Assembly: GCA_963855995.1 (NCBI GenBank)
Contig: OY979718.1
Coordinates: 27,926,282-27,990,281 of the forward strand
DNA from: Muricea muricata
Lineage: Eukaryota; Cnidaria; Anthozoa; Malacalcyonacea; Plexauridae
Length of the DNA stretch: 64,000 nt
Direction: 5' to 3'
The notes beneath the pieces are model-generated. The model ran no database searches. It had not been told where the DNA came from and saw nothing but the letters and a program-made list of their open reading frames with translations. Shown here piece by piece: positions 45,473 through 56,279 of this stretch. Both the position numbers and the translations under genes were made by a program. Positions within the stretch are counted from its first letter, which is position 1; every line of letters begins with the position of its first letter.

Positions 45473-47072
45473 ATGGAGTCAAAGTTTGTGATATCCTTGT
45501 TATGTGTGTTTGTGATTAGACTGACAGTCAAAGTCAAACAACAGTAAGTTTGTGATGTTCTGACATAGTGTTGACACAAGTATATTCATGTAGGGTAATT
45601 CGGGGCAAAACGAGACGCTTAAGGACATTAAATTCCATTTGAAAGCAAAAAAGAACACGAATGCACATTTTTGGCTTATTTGTATTGTTTGTAGTCAAGC
45701 CTACTTTACAATGATAATGTATTAGAATGAATCAACCTTACTTATATCAGACGGCTCTCTGATAACTTATCAGTTCTCCGTACTGTCAGCAAAGGATGAA
45801 TGAATCTTTCTCTGGTATTACTACAATAGAAAACCTTAAATCAACTACAATCTCATTTTAATGTGCATGGTCAGAAGATTTCCTATCATTCATTACTACA
45901 ACGCATACTGGCATTATACGCGATCTTGTCCTACTTTGAAAATAAAATTGATTTCAGTCTTTTCAAGAAATTTTAAGCGACCTGTAGGTAATTGCACCAC
46001 AAAACAATTATTTGTGAATTCTTGCTCGTCTTCTCAAGGTTCCTGTGGTTCTCCTGGTATCCCAGGTATCCCTGGTGTTCTAGGAAATCCCAGAAGAGAT
46101 GGCGCGACTGGATCACGCGACTGGATCACGCGGTCCTGCTGGTGAAAAAGGAGAGCCTGGGGAGAGAGGAAATGATTACGTAGATCTTGTGAAGTCCAAT
46201 TGGAAACAATGTGTTTGGAAAAGACGGGATGATACAGACTCAGGCTTGATACAGGTTTGAGAAATTCACAATAAAAAATGGTGTTCTTAAAGTATTTTCA
46301 TAAGTATTTTTTAAAATAATTTCTTATGTATTAATTATTGAGTGAATAAAGAGTCCAGAATCCATTATTCTTTGGTGTATACAATAAACCAAAGAAAATT
46401 TCTCGCTTATAATGACAAAATCTAAGCGTAAATCTGCCCCAATTATTAATTATTTAGCTATTTAACACTGACACTATATCACGGACTTGATTTTCAAAGC
46501 ACAAATAGAGACTTCTGTCCTGACAGAGGTCTCTATATTTAGAGCAGCTAATGAAATTACACCGTTTGCAATATTATTCTAGTATGATTCTAATAACAAA
46601 TGATTGACAACCAATGAAATCACTTAATTTCATTTAAATCTAAATCTACAGCTAAATCTACTCCCGAGAGAAGACTTTATTCTAAGAGTATTCGTTATCT
46701 TTCGTTATCAATTTTTTTAATATAGAACTGTTTTTCATCAAGAAGTACGACAACACATCACTTCGTGTGTTCTACGAAGGAAACCTACGTTCTTATGGCA
46801 ATAATGTTTGCAATCAATGGTATTTTACATTTGATGGCGCAGAATGTACAAAACCAGCGACTATTTAAGGCGTTTATTGGATTAAATCAACCACAGTCAA
46901 CCCTTATCGTCACCGCCATATTGAAGGGTACTGTAACCAGGTTCCCAAAGGCCACATACGTGTGGGCTTCTGGATAGGCAAGTGTAAGAGTTACAGTCGG
47001 GGACAGGGTTCTTCTGGTGACAACTCCATGTTTCGTATCGTAATTGAAGAAGTACCACCTCCTCAAACTTGA
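45473..47072 (+). pseudogene. CTHRC1: CTHRC1-like short collagen gene copy, broken
   Basis: Exon 1 (45473-45543) is a signal peptide, MESKFVISLLCVFVIRL. The collagen exon (about 46037-46254) has GSPGIPGIPGVLG, then GPAGEKGEPGERG and NDYVDLVKSNWKQCVWKRRD, ending DSGLIQ at a GT donor. The last exon (46726-47072) has YDNTSLRVFYEGNL, NQWYFTFDGAECTKPATI, HRHIEGYC, IRVGFWIGKC and FRIVIEEVPPP. This is the CTHRC1 layout: short Gly-X-Y run, then a C-terminal globular domain. Three lesions are seen: a 13-bp tandem duplication in the collagen exon (46105-46130), a 1-base deletion at the start of the last exon, and a TAA after PATI. The join between exon 1 and the collagen exon does not fit in phase, so an exon may be missing. 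As it stands it cannot encode a full protein. Confidence 0.85.
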
Positions 47073-47079
47073 TATGATG

Positions 47080-49700
47080 AAAGAACAACAGTACTATCTA
47101 TACTATAATGTACAATCAAATTCTACTAAAAGAAACATTTACAAATATAAAGACGTAGCAAAATGATGTCATTATGATTATTATTTTTCATTTCATATTC
47201 AGAATAACTATATTACTCGTATGAAGTTTGATATAAGTGTTCGAAATAATTTTGTAAAGAATTATTACATTCAGTTTTGACTTTTACTCGAAGCAATTCA
47301 TCTGCTCCGTCAAGCCTTGATACTGTCAGGCAGCATTTGTTTGCGGGCAAACAATTAAACCAAGAGAGATACACTCACAGGAAGCAATTAATGCTTCAGG
47401 CTTAAAGCATTGATTGATAGTGACTGATTTGAAATCACTCTATTTATTACAACACATTGTGACGAGGTTAAATAATAACATGGTATATACCCCATCCCGC
47501 CACTTTAAGCTAACTTTCATCTTTCATCGTGATAAGCAATGGAAACCTTCAATGATACCCGCTCAAGTTCATCAACTATTGGAAGTCTTTCACAAAAAAT
47601 GGTGACAATTGAAACTGAAAGCCTGGTCTTTCCGAGTGCAAAAGAATGTTGATTATTGTAAAAACAATTTGTGTATATTGAGTAATGAATGCGATAGAGC
47701 ACTCCAAAGTTGGATCATCTTTTTTATACACCCTGTGTAATAAACCAATTCGCTGCGCTTTTCACCACTCAAACTTTGCACTGTAGTGTATTATAAGAGT
47801 AGTGTGTTTAGAATTTTCATATGAGAAGACGGGCACCTGTTCATACCAGTAATCAACACAGGAAGAGGGGGAAGTTATAACTTTTAATACGTGATAAGTT
47901 GGACCATCAGGCCACCTTGGGCCTTATGAGCAGACGAGTACCTGCTGATAACTGCTCAAGATCACATGCTCATTTGCTCGTGAAAGTGCTGTGCTGCTCA
48001 ATCACAAGTCAGTGCTGCCAGAACTAGAAGCGAGAATTAGAAGCAAAGTTTCGCTAGACAAATTCGACCAACAATGTTTTTTGCATTGCCACCCAATTCC
48101 TATCATTGTATTATTCACATGGTTAGATACCATTGTTCTGGTTTAAGGAAGAGTGCGGCATTACCTATTGCTATTTATTTGAATTTTGAAATTTACCGTT
48201 CTATATACTGAAGAGTTCCACGTTGAATGAAAAACAAGCGTGTTTAAAAAATAATTTTGTTGGCATCTGTTATCCGCTACCTGGAATCCGCCACTCGCAA
48301 ATTTCACTATGCCGAAAACATCAGACGTGCATTGCCCGAAAACATGAGACAATGCCCGAAAACATGACACACTGTCAACACCGAGGCACAGTTAAATATT
48401 ACCCTTTTAAAGGAAAACTGCTCTTTGTATATTTGAGGAAAACAGGGTCAAAAATTTATTTGGGAAATGTGCTATAAACGAAGTGGAAACACATTTGCTA
48501 AAGTGCTGATTGATTCGAGAGTCGTTGCTCGATTCGACGTGCACGAGCGAACGGGCGAATGCCGCTCGATTCCACATAAATAGTTGTTTCGGTAAAGCCC
48601 CGTTCCTTTCAATTAAGAATCCATCTATTTGAATTGCTGTTAAAGAAGCTAATCCATTCGTTTGTCGATTTATGTTGTTGTTGATATTTGATTTCAATTA
48701 ATTTACCATTAATTTTGACAGTAAAAACGCGCCATACTGATGATATGATGTCGTAACCATGTCTGCAGGCAAAAAGTGAACAGTAAACACTGCAAGACTG
48801 TAAGAAAACAACCTTCTCACCCTAACTGGTCTGATGCAACTATTACTATGAGTGTCAAAATAGAATACACTTTGAGAGCATAGGAGTTCCGTAAACTTCT
48901 CGAAGGATACGGTATCATAGAAATATACACGAAATACGCGACAAAGCGAAAACTTTTTCCCTCACGAATATTCTAATTAAATGGATTAGGCTATAGGCTT
49001 AATTCTAATGAAGATATAGCTGTACGTATGGCTGTGCAGTTTGTATCCAGGGTGGGAGCGAAGCAGTGCTTTATAAACTACAAGTTTTAAAAATAAATAC
49101 TCTTACTATATCTCCTTCTCCTTCTGTTCTGCAAAACGTCCAGTCATTGTCTTCAGTGCCGATTCTTTGCAGGCAACCGTAACTCCCACAATTTATTCTA
49201 AAGAACGAGGGAAATATGGAATATACGTTTTGTTTCTAAGTACCCGTTAACTGCACTAGTGACCATAAACTGAGATTAGTTATTCTAAAGAATGAGGGAA
49301 ACATATGTTTGTATAGCCGCACGCAGCACCAATCACAGCACTAACATATACGTCAATCAAATTCCCTCGCGAGTTTTACGAATTTAACGATTCGAACGAA
49401 TCTGTGAGCAGCATTCACATGCCGTGAGTGAGACGCTCACGTCATCACAAGACATGAGCATAACATCAACTGTTTACCATTATTCACGAATCGTCAACAG
49501 TCGAGGGACAATATGCCCCCATGTGACCTTCTAGTTACGGCCCTCATCGCATCTCATCCTGACAAGCAGCATTAAAAAACTCATTTCAGATTCATGTACC
49601 GAATTCCCATTTACAATCAGCAATCTTAATTTTGGGCATAATATATAAACATCAATTTATTCCAAGTCTTATTCCAGCCTGAAATCTCGATTCAAGTTTA
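47080..49700. other. Long non-coding stretch
   Basis: No domain recognised. A short tandem array of GCCCGAAAACATGAGACA-type units (about 18-20 bp, three copies) lies at about 48311-48370. Confidence 0.45.
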
Positions 49701-49713
49701 CGTGATTCTAGGG

Positions 49714-49893
49714 CAGTGGCGTAGAAGGGTCCTTGTCTTGGTGGGCCGGGGGCAAGTAGCAAGCGGCGAAGGCATTCTAGGGGGGTCCGCCCCCCCCAAC
49801 TTCTACACGGAATTAGACTTTTCGAATGGTCTTGAACACAATTGGGGGGAGGGCAGTCGCCCCCCTCGCCCTCCCCCCTTAACTACGCCACTG
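49714..49893. mobile_element. hAT-type MITE (180 bp), G/C-rich arms, with 8-bp target duplication
   Basis: The ends are CAGTGGCGTAGAAGGG and CTACGCCACTG. TTCTAGGG flanks at 49706-49713 and 49894-49901. The arms are GGGGGG/CCCCCC-rich, unlike the surroundings, and pair with each other. Confidence 0.92.
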
Positions 49894-49916
49894 TTCTAGG
49901 GCGACATTTCATTCTG

Positions 49917-50170
49917 CAATCCTGGAAAAAATACATGGAGACTATTTGTTAATTTCACAAAAATACATTATAAAGTGTTAAAATCGCACATTTCCGCCTA
50001 AATAACTTAGTGAATGATCTTGAATGCTACATCCCCCCCTTCCCCCCGAACAATGTTGAATAAAATGAAGTCCCTTTCCAACATACACCGCATAAATAGC
50101 AACATTGTGTATGGGGGAAGGGGGAAACGTTGAGAAATTGAAAAAGTCTACTATTTTTTTTCCAGGATTG
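49917..50170. repeat. 254-bp terminal-inverted-repeat element, copy 1 of a direct pair
   Basis: Starts CAATCCTGGAAAAAATA and ends TATTTTTTTTCCAGGATTG, so it has its own inverted termini of about 17 bp. TCTG precedes and follows it, a possible 4-bp target duplication. It contains a C-run/G-run pair. The sequence recurs in the same orientation at 53765-54019 with only a handful of differences. Confidence 0.9.
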
Positions 50171-50479
50171 TCTGAAAATGACTAAATTAGTAATATTTAA
50201 GATAACAAATTCTTGTGAGTTTTGAACACCAAGCTTAAAGTATCTAGCCAATCAAATGTAGAAACTGATGTTCTTGATTTCATACAATTCCGTGACGCGC
50301 GGGAGGGGGGGTGTCGAGTCAGGAGGGTTCTGCATGCATAGTCTTTTAAATCATTTCCTAGCTTATCTCAGCTGAGTGGCAGGAAATCTGCGAATTTACG
50401 TTGTCCATTTTAGTGCTGACGATCTTTAATACAGTTCTCTTGTTATAGCTAAACCTCAATTGTAGCATTTTCTTTACAG

Positions 50480-51595
50480 ATGGCAAAAAAATCTCTCAAA
50501 AACGTTGCTTTGGAGCATTCTGCTCAAATTAGAGCTGCGTATCAATTGTCAAATATTTGAGGAAAAAACTTTTAAAAATGTTTCCTCAGTATTCTAAAGC
50601 TGCAATATATAAGCACGCTCAGAAGCCACTAAATGGTGAACCTGTATTTGACAAGAGAAAAGCAAATAAAGGCAGACCTTCAAAATTATCACCTCAAGAC
50701 AAGAAAAGTATAGTGCGCTCCATAACAAGTCTCCGACAAAAGGAAGGTTCTTTTACCTCTAAACGTGTTCAGGTAGAAAGCGGCGTAAGCCATGTGAGTG
50801 GTCGCACTATTAGGAATTGCTTAAATGAGGACGGATATTGGTATTTGCATGCGCGAAAAAAAGGTCTTCTGCATGACAAAGATCTAAAATCAAGAGTAAA
50901 GTTTTGCAAGAAAATTAGAAAAGCAAAAATTGGATGACGAGTTCTGGAGGTCAGGGATATCATTTTATTTGGATGGGAAAGTATTCCAGTACAAAAGTAA
51001 CTCTTATGACCAAGCACGCGCACCTGGAGCTCGAGAGTGGAGAAAACATGGAGAAGGCTTGAAGCTCAATTGCACCGCGAAAGGAAAAAAGGAAGGTGGT
51101 ATCAACGTGAACTTCATGGTGGCAATATCATACGGTAAGGGTGTAGTTCTCTGTGAACAATATGATGGGACAATAACTGGCCCAAAATTTGCAGAAATTG
51201 TCAAATCTTTTCCAAAAGCGTTCAACAAATCATCAAACCCTAAAGCGAGAAGATTTCTCATGGATGAATGCCCGAGGCAGAATTCAAAAGTAGCAATGCG
51301 TGCTATCGACAAAGTGAACGCACTTGTATTTAAAATTCCCCCACGAAGCCCTGATCTTAATCCTATTGAAAACCTTTTCCATACGCTAACGGTGCGACTA
51401 AACAACGACGCATTCAAAATGAATATTACCAAGGAAACTTTCAAAGAGCTATCATCGCGAGTCAAAGAAACTATTTTGAGCGTTAGTACGGAAGAAATTG
51501 ACAAAATTATTGACAGTATGGATAAAAGGATCACCGCAATTCTTAAAATAAAGGAAAGGGTCAAAGAACCAAGTATTAGTCTAGTATATACGTAA
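50480..51595 (+). pseudogene. Tc1/mariner-superfamily transposase (DD34E), two single-base breaks
   Basis: From the ATG at 50480: MAKKSLKNVALEHSAQIRAA, a frame break at about 50555, then RKKLLKMFPQYSKAA, GRPSKLSPQDKKSIVR and DGYWYLHARKKGLL, with a helix-turn-helix layout. Overlapping stop and restart at 50930-50937 in an A-run (AAAAATTGGATGA) mark a second single-base break. After it come FWRSGISFYLDGK (first Asp), LMDECPRQNS (second Asp) and PPRSPDLNPIENLF (Glu), with 34 residues between the second Asp and the Glu. All three catalytic residues are present. The element is young apart from the two indels. Clear terminal inverted repeats were not found; a CAGTCAAGTATTGGCC run at 51719 is a weak candidate for the 3' end. 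Confidence 0.88.
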
Positions 51596-51795
51596 ATGTC
51601 CGTATCATTATATTTTTGAAATTTTTAAGTGCAAAAATTCAGCAGTGCTGCTGTATAATTGTCATCATTTATTACTCACAAGATCGAATATCATATGATT
51701 TTAACTAATATAAATGTACAGTCAAGTATTGGCCTCAAATTGGGCGCTTATGGAGTATTTTGTAACTAATACATATAGTATGATTAAATTCATCA

Positions 51796-52013
51796 CATGT
51801 TACATCATGTTACACCACATGTTACACTTCAACTTGTATATTTTACTATAGATTTTGACATGTTACAACATGTTACACCTACTTTTTAAAATAATCTGTA
51901 TATTCTTTTAAGAAGTAGGTGTAACATGTTGTAACATGTCAAGATCTATCGTAAAATATACAAGTTGAAGTGTAACATGTGGTGTAACATGTAGTGTAAC
52001 ATGATGTAACATG
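51796..52013. repeat. Palindromic hairpin decorated with about eleven TGTAACATG iterons
   Basis: The left arm 51796-51887 and right arm 51911-52013 are inverted copies (CAACTTGTATATTTTAC and its complement in the stem; a single-base change or two). The motif CATGTTACA/TGTAACATG occurs five times on the left and six on the right, the right arm having one extra unit. A loop of about 23 bases separates the arms. It lies 165 bp downstream of the stop of the Rep-like gene and about 200 bp after the Tc1 transposase. Confidence 0.85.
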
Positions 52014-52177
52014 TAGTATAAATATTAGCCATAACACAACATGTTGAAAGTATACATTAGTAGATATAAGAATCTTAATTAACGAGTCAAATATAAATGG
52101 TTTCTTTTTATTTTTCCCATAATAGTCCACGAATTTTAAATGTAAATTAACAACAAGTACTTAATTATGTTTATTGT

Positions 52178-53511
52178 TTAGCATATTTCTCCCATTAACA
52201 CTAGTTTTGCAAAACACTTTGCGCATGGGTTCACATCTTTTTGCTCGTTTTCTGGGATGCTGTGGAAAAAAGTGAAGACTTTCCATCTTGATGCCATCAT
52301 GTCATCCTCGGCTTGGTCTTGAGAGTTGTAGCTGCCTATATACTTGATGATACTCTTTGAGGTTGCAAATATTGGCGTATCTTCACTGATGCAAACGTCG
52401 GTGCTGAAGTGATTCTTAGGAGCTGGCAGGTTAACCCTATCTCCTTCCAGTAGTAATAGAAAGCTCTTCCACTCGATTAACTCTTTGCTCCATCGGAAAT
52501 CATTTAAGAAGATAATTTCTGCGTGCTCGGCTCCAACCCATGCGTATCTATCCGCCGCTGGGTTGGAAAATATCTTGAAAATTAACTCCAACGGTCTTAA
52601 TAGAAACGTTTTCCCCCAGTTAGTTGGCCCAACTATCATCACGTTCCGGTACTTCCCTCGTCCTAACAACAATAGCTCTCTAACGGCAGCAGCAAACAAT
52701 ATGGGGTGGACTTTGTTGTTGACCAACACTTCTTGGGCGCATTCTAACCATTTTCCTTCGCAAGACAATGAACAATCACCGTCAGCTGCCTTCCGTATCA
52801 AATCTATTCGTGAAGCTTTTTTTCGTTGTAGGGTTGCAGATGCCGTCTTCATTTTGCATGTTTGCTCTATGAGGTCATGCAAGCCCTTTGAGTTACGTGA
52901 AAAAACAAAATGTGCGAGATCTTTCTTCCCCTCTTCGCTTTGCTCATTCGCAACAGCTAATAATTCAGTCTCCGACTTAATTTCATGTTTGACAATGAAC
53001 TCTGCCACTTCCAAATTTGAAAGTTTTTTCCTTCTCTTGGACGTGGTAGCAGCTTCCGTATCAGCTACATTTGACTTTTTCTCACAGCGCCTTTTTCGGT
53101 ATGTTTGTTGACAGCGCTTTGTTCTTGGAGAACCAATTTCATTGAGATTAGGGTGCCTGTGCTGTGGAAAACCATATCATCAGATTTGCTTATATACCGA
53201 TATGCAGTACAGTAGCCATCGTGGTCAGAGAAGTTAACAGCTATACCGTGTTCTGCTTCAATAGATTTCTTTGCTTCAAGCCATCTCTATGTACCACTGA
53301 GTTTTAAGGCAAGGTGGTAGTGATAACCGCCATTTTCATGCTTTTCGAGGCAACATGCCCAATGTAGCGGGACAACTTTACTTCGTTTTGAAGTGAATGC
53401 AGCGGCTACAGCTTCGCCAAACGATTCTCTGGTTGGGAACTTCTGCAAGTCTGCTTGACTATAAGTAACAAGATAACTCCTCCGTGGCTTAGACTTATCA
53501 ATTCCATCCAT
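52178..53511 (-). pseudogene. HUH endonuclease plus SF3 helicase replication protein (parvovirus NS1/CRESS Rep-like), broken
   Basis: The first part (53511-53287) has YLVTYSQADLQKFPT and ends in an HYH motif (GGYHYHLAL), the metal-binding HUH. After an in-frame TAG at 53289-53287 comes an HGIAVNFSDHDGYCTAYRYIS stretch, in which a tyrosine of the YxxxYxxK type would be the nucleophile. A single-base frame break follows near 53160. From there to the stop at 52178 the frame is open: a linker, then an SF3 helicase with Walker A (GPTNWGKT), Walker B (IIFLND) and a motif C-like block (PIFATSKS). This nuclease-helicase order is that of rolling-circle or rolling-hairpin replicases. It may be an endogenous viral copy or a gene of a transposon. 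Two lesions, otherwise well preserved. The host of any ancestral virus cannot be told. Confidence 0.82.
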
Positions 53512-53764
53512 CCATTAAAGATTTGTGTGACTTAGTACGTAATTTTATTGTAATGTACTGTGATGTTTTGATTTAACGTGACGAAATCACTATTGATAGT
53601 CAATCGCACCCCCCAAAAAAAAATCCTAGAATCACCTCCCCCCGTATGCGTAAATTTTACATCCATGTAATAAGCAGTTTATAATTTAGTATAATATAAG
53701 ATGTCTAAAAAATACGACCAATAAACAACGTCCCTAATTGTTATATCTGATTTAACGTTAGAGA

Positions 53765-54019
53765 CAATCCTGGAAAAAATACATGGAGACTATTTGTTAA
53801 TTTCACAAAAATACATTATAAAGTGTTAAAATCGCACATTTCCGCCTAAATAACTTAGTGAATGATCTTGAATGCTACATCCCCCCCTTCCCCCCCGAAC
53901 AATGTTGAATAAAATGAAGTCCCTTTCCAACATACACCGCATAAATAGCAACATTGTGTATGGGGGAAGAGGGAAACGTTGAGAAATTGAAAAAGTCTAC
54001 TATTTTTTTTCCAGAATTG
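53765..54019. repeat. 255-bp terminal-inverted-repeat element, copy 2 of a direct pair
   Basis: Same sequence as 49917-50170 with only a few differences (for example GGGGGAAGAGGGAA for GGGGGAAGGGGGAA). It lies on the far side of the Rep-like gene, in the same orientation. No target duplication is visible around this copy. Confidence 0.9.
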
Positions 54020-55080
54020 TGGATCGAGTGTTCAACTGGAATGAAAAATGAAATGAAATCAATCCGGAATAAGCTGGAACTCAGTCCAGATTCATGCATG
54101 TAAACAATTAATAATGGTAATAGTACGAATAGAAATGCAAGTGATGCTAAAATCATGCGAGTGATTACAAAATCAACCGACCGCGCAGCGGGAGTACTTG
54201 ATTCGTTCTATTACTTATTAATTATATATCTTCTGTAAACAATTTGATCAGAAAAAATATAATTTGAAAGGTCAAAATTTTCAAAATCCTCAAATTCCTC
54301 CGTTTTGAAAAATTTTACATCAAAAATGAAAACAAATTGTATCATAAATGCTGATTGGCTAGTTGTGAATTAGAGTGATTTTCATTGGCTGTGGGCAAGG
54401 GTGCGATTACAGCTCACAGAGGGTACCATTAATGCTAAAATTGCACTCCTGTAAACAAATGAAATTGCAGTATTTGCCACTGATTGCAGAAGATATATAA
54501 TTAAATATCGAACAATCTTCTATGGCTAAAAAATCGGAACAAGTTCGATCCGCATTGAAAATCAATCCGGATTCATGTAGCTGAACACCTTCTTCATTTG
54601 GTTATACAGAGCTTGGACGTCTTTTCACATATTAAGCCTGAATTACAAACCAATACTATAATTGTATTCCGCGCATAGATAATCTTGAAAATATTCATAT
54701 TTTATGTCAGTAGAAACTTGTTTTTGGTTAGCGCGCTATTTTTGGCAACAAATACAGGCAAATCTTTTAAAAATCAAAACAGTAGATAATCTTACATAAT
54801 TAGGTTTTCAAGACTGTAGAAAAACTATTTATAGGAAAACTAATCAAATTATTGCAAAAAGTTCCTTCATTTTAACAAAAATCCTATTGACTAAAATATC
54901 TAAGTTACTATTGCAGTGTTACATAGAGGTCAATAGATATACCATAATGGGACACGATTATCGCTTATATGTTTTGCATGAAAATGTTTGTGTGAAGCGG
55001 TAGTACTTAGTTACAGACTAATTACCCATATATTTTGATTTAAAGTCATATATATATCCTCGGTCATTTATCGTTGTTTT
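54020..55080. other. Non-coding stretch
   Basis: A hydrophobic open frame (54156-53875, -) starts with a signal-peptide-like run but continues through the 255-bp repeat, so it is not taken as a gene. Nothing else recognised. Confidence 0.4.
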
Positions 55081-55083
55081 AAC

Positions 55084-55217
55084 CCCATTTTCCACTTCAA
55101 CCGTATCGTAGCGAAACGTAGCGTATCCTTTTGTGTCCATTTCATTTGTTCTGCCTGATTCACAAAACAATGAAATACGCTACGTTTCGCTACGATACGG
55201 TTGAAGTGGAAAACAGG
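55084..55217. mobile_element. Fold-back MITE (about 134 bp) with CCACTTCAACCGTATCG arms
   Basis: The arms TTCCACTTCAACCGTATCG plus TAGCGAAACGTAGCGTAT pair with their complements at the other end. The loop is about 50 bases. The target site is unclear. Confidence 0.75.
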
Positions 55218-55754
55218 CCTCAGTGATACATAGCTAGAGGTCAGTGCACACATTACACATGCACATGTATACTTCATAAATTGACGCTGATTGCCATTCA
55301 GCGCAATTTGGCAAGCGTGCGGAATTACGCTATCGGCATCCGCTATCTCTGGAAGTATGTTCAGTCGCGCGCTCGCTGGATTGCTCTGAATGGAAATCCG
55401 GCTATAAATTTAATAATAATTGATTTAATGATCTAATATCACTGACGCTTATACAACCATGAATACAACGTTAATATATAGACAATAGAAACGTGGCAGA
55501 TCACAAAGTAGAGAACACAAATAAAAAATAAACAGAAGAGTAACTCGAGTTGGAACCTTTGAAGTTTGTGTCCCTACGCATGTCGCATTACGCATCTTCA
55601 TTATACATGTTCTGGCCAGTCGACTGCATTTTCTGGCCAATAGAAACATTGAACTGGCTGTTCCGCCATTACTCTGGTCAGCCAATTGCAAAAAAATAGA
55701 TGGACGTGTTGTACTGCTAAGTGGCCCTATTGTTTATTCGCTATACTCATTTTT

Positions 55755-56278
55755 TGTTCTTTATTTGCATGCTTCTCATTCATCAAGTCGTGTAGCATGT
55801 TTAAACATGAATCTGTTACAAATATTTTTCTTTTTTTACATCCAACACTTAAACTGTCGAAGTTCCGCTTAATATCGGTATGTGGACTATTTCCATTATT
55901 ATTACAACGTTAAATCGATGAGTAAAATACGTGTTCCGTTCGCGAAAAAAATGGCTTTTGTTTAACATGGTAATGGTCCCGGGAATTTATAATATCATTA
56001 GTTAAAAAATCATTTTATGAAATAGCGCCGGCGGTTTTCAATAAGGGGTAAACATCTAACATGTTGCTTCTTGTCTGAATAACATACCAGATGAGGAAGG
56101 AGGGAAGTACTAGTTTTTCTACCAAGAAATCGGTATTAATCATAGACCTTAATAATTAATCTTTTCTTTTCTCTTAAACATTTTTGTCGAATAAGAATAG
56201 AAAACAGTGAAAAAACGACGTAATTCCGTGCACTGCAAGCAAGTATCTTTGCATAGAAACATGAGATTAAACAAAAAA
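55755..56278. repeat. About 520-bp direct duplication, copy 1
   Basis: Begins TGTTCTTTATTTGCATGC and ends GATTAAACAAAAAA. It is repeated in the same orientation at 58876-59395 with a few percent differences and a 4-base indel (GGAAGGAGGG against GGAGGG). No coding content. It could be LTRs of an element without coding capacity or a segmental duplication. Confidence 0.9.
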
Positions 56279-56279
56279 C

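Noticed and set aside
51004-51564. 186-codon open frame on the minus strand
   Set aside because: Shadow of the Tc1 transposase on the other strand.
52485-53111. 208-codon open frame on the plus strand
   Set aside because: Shadow of the Rep helicase frame.
53875-54156. Signal-peptide-like open frame (-)
   Set aside because: It continues straight into the 255-bp repeat, and the other copy of the repeat has an equivalent open frame without the N-terminus.
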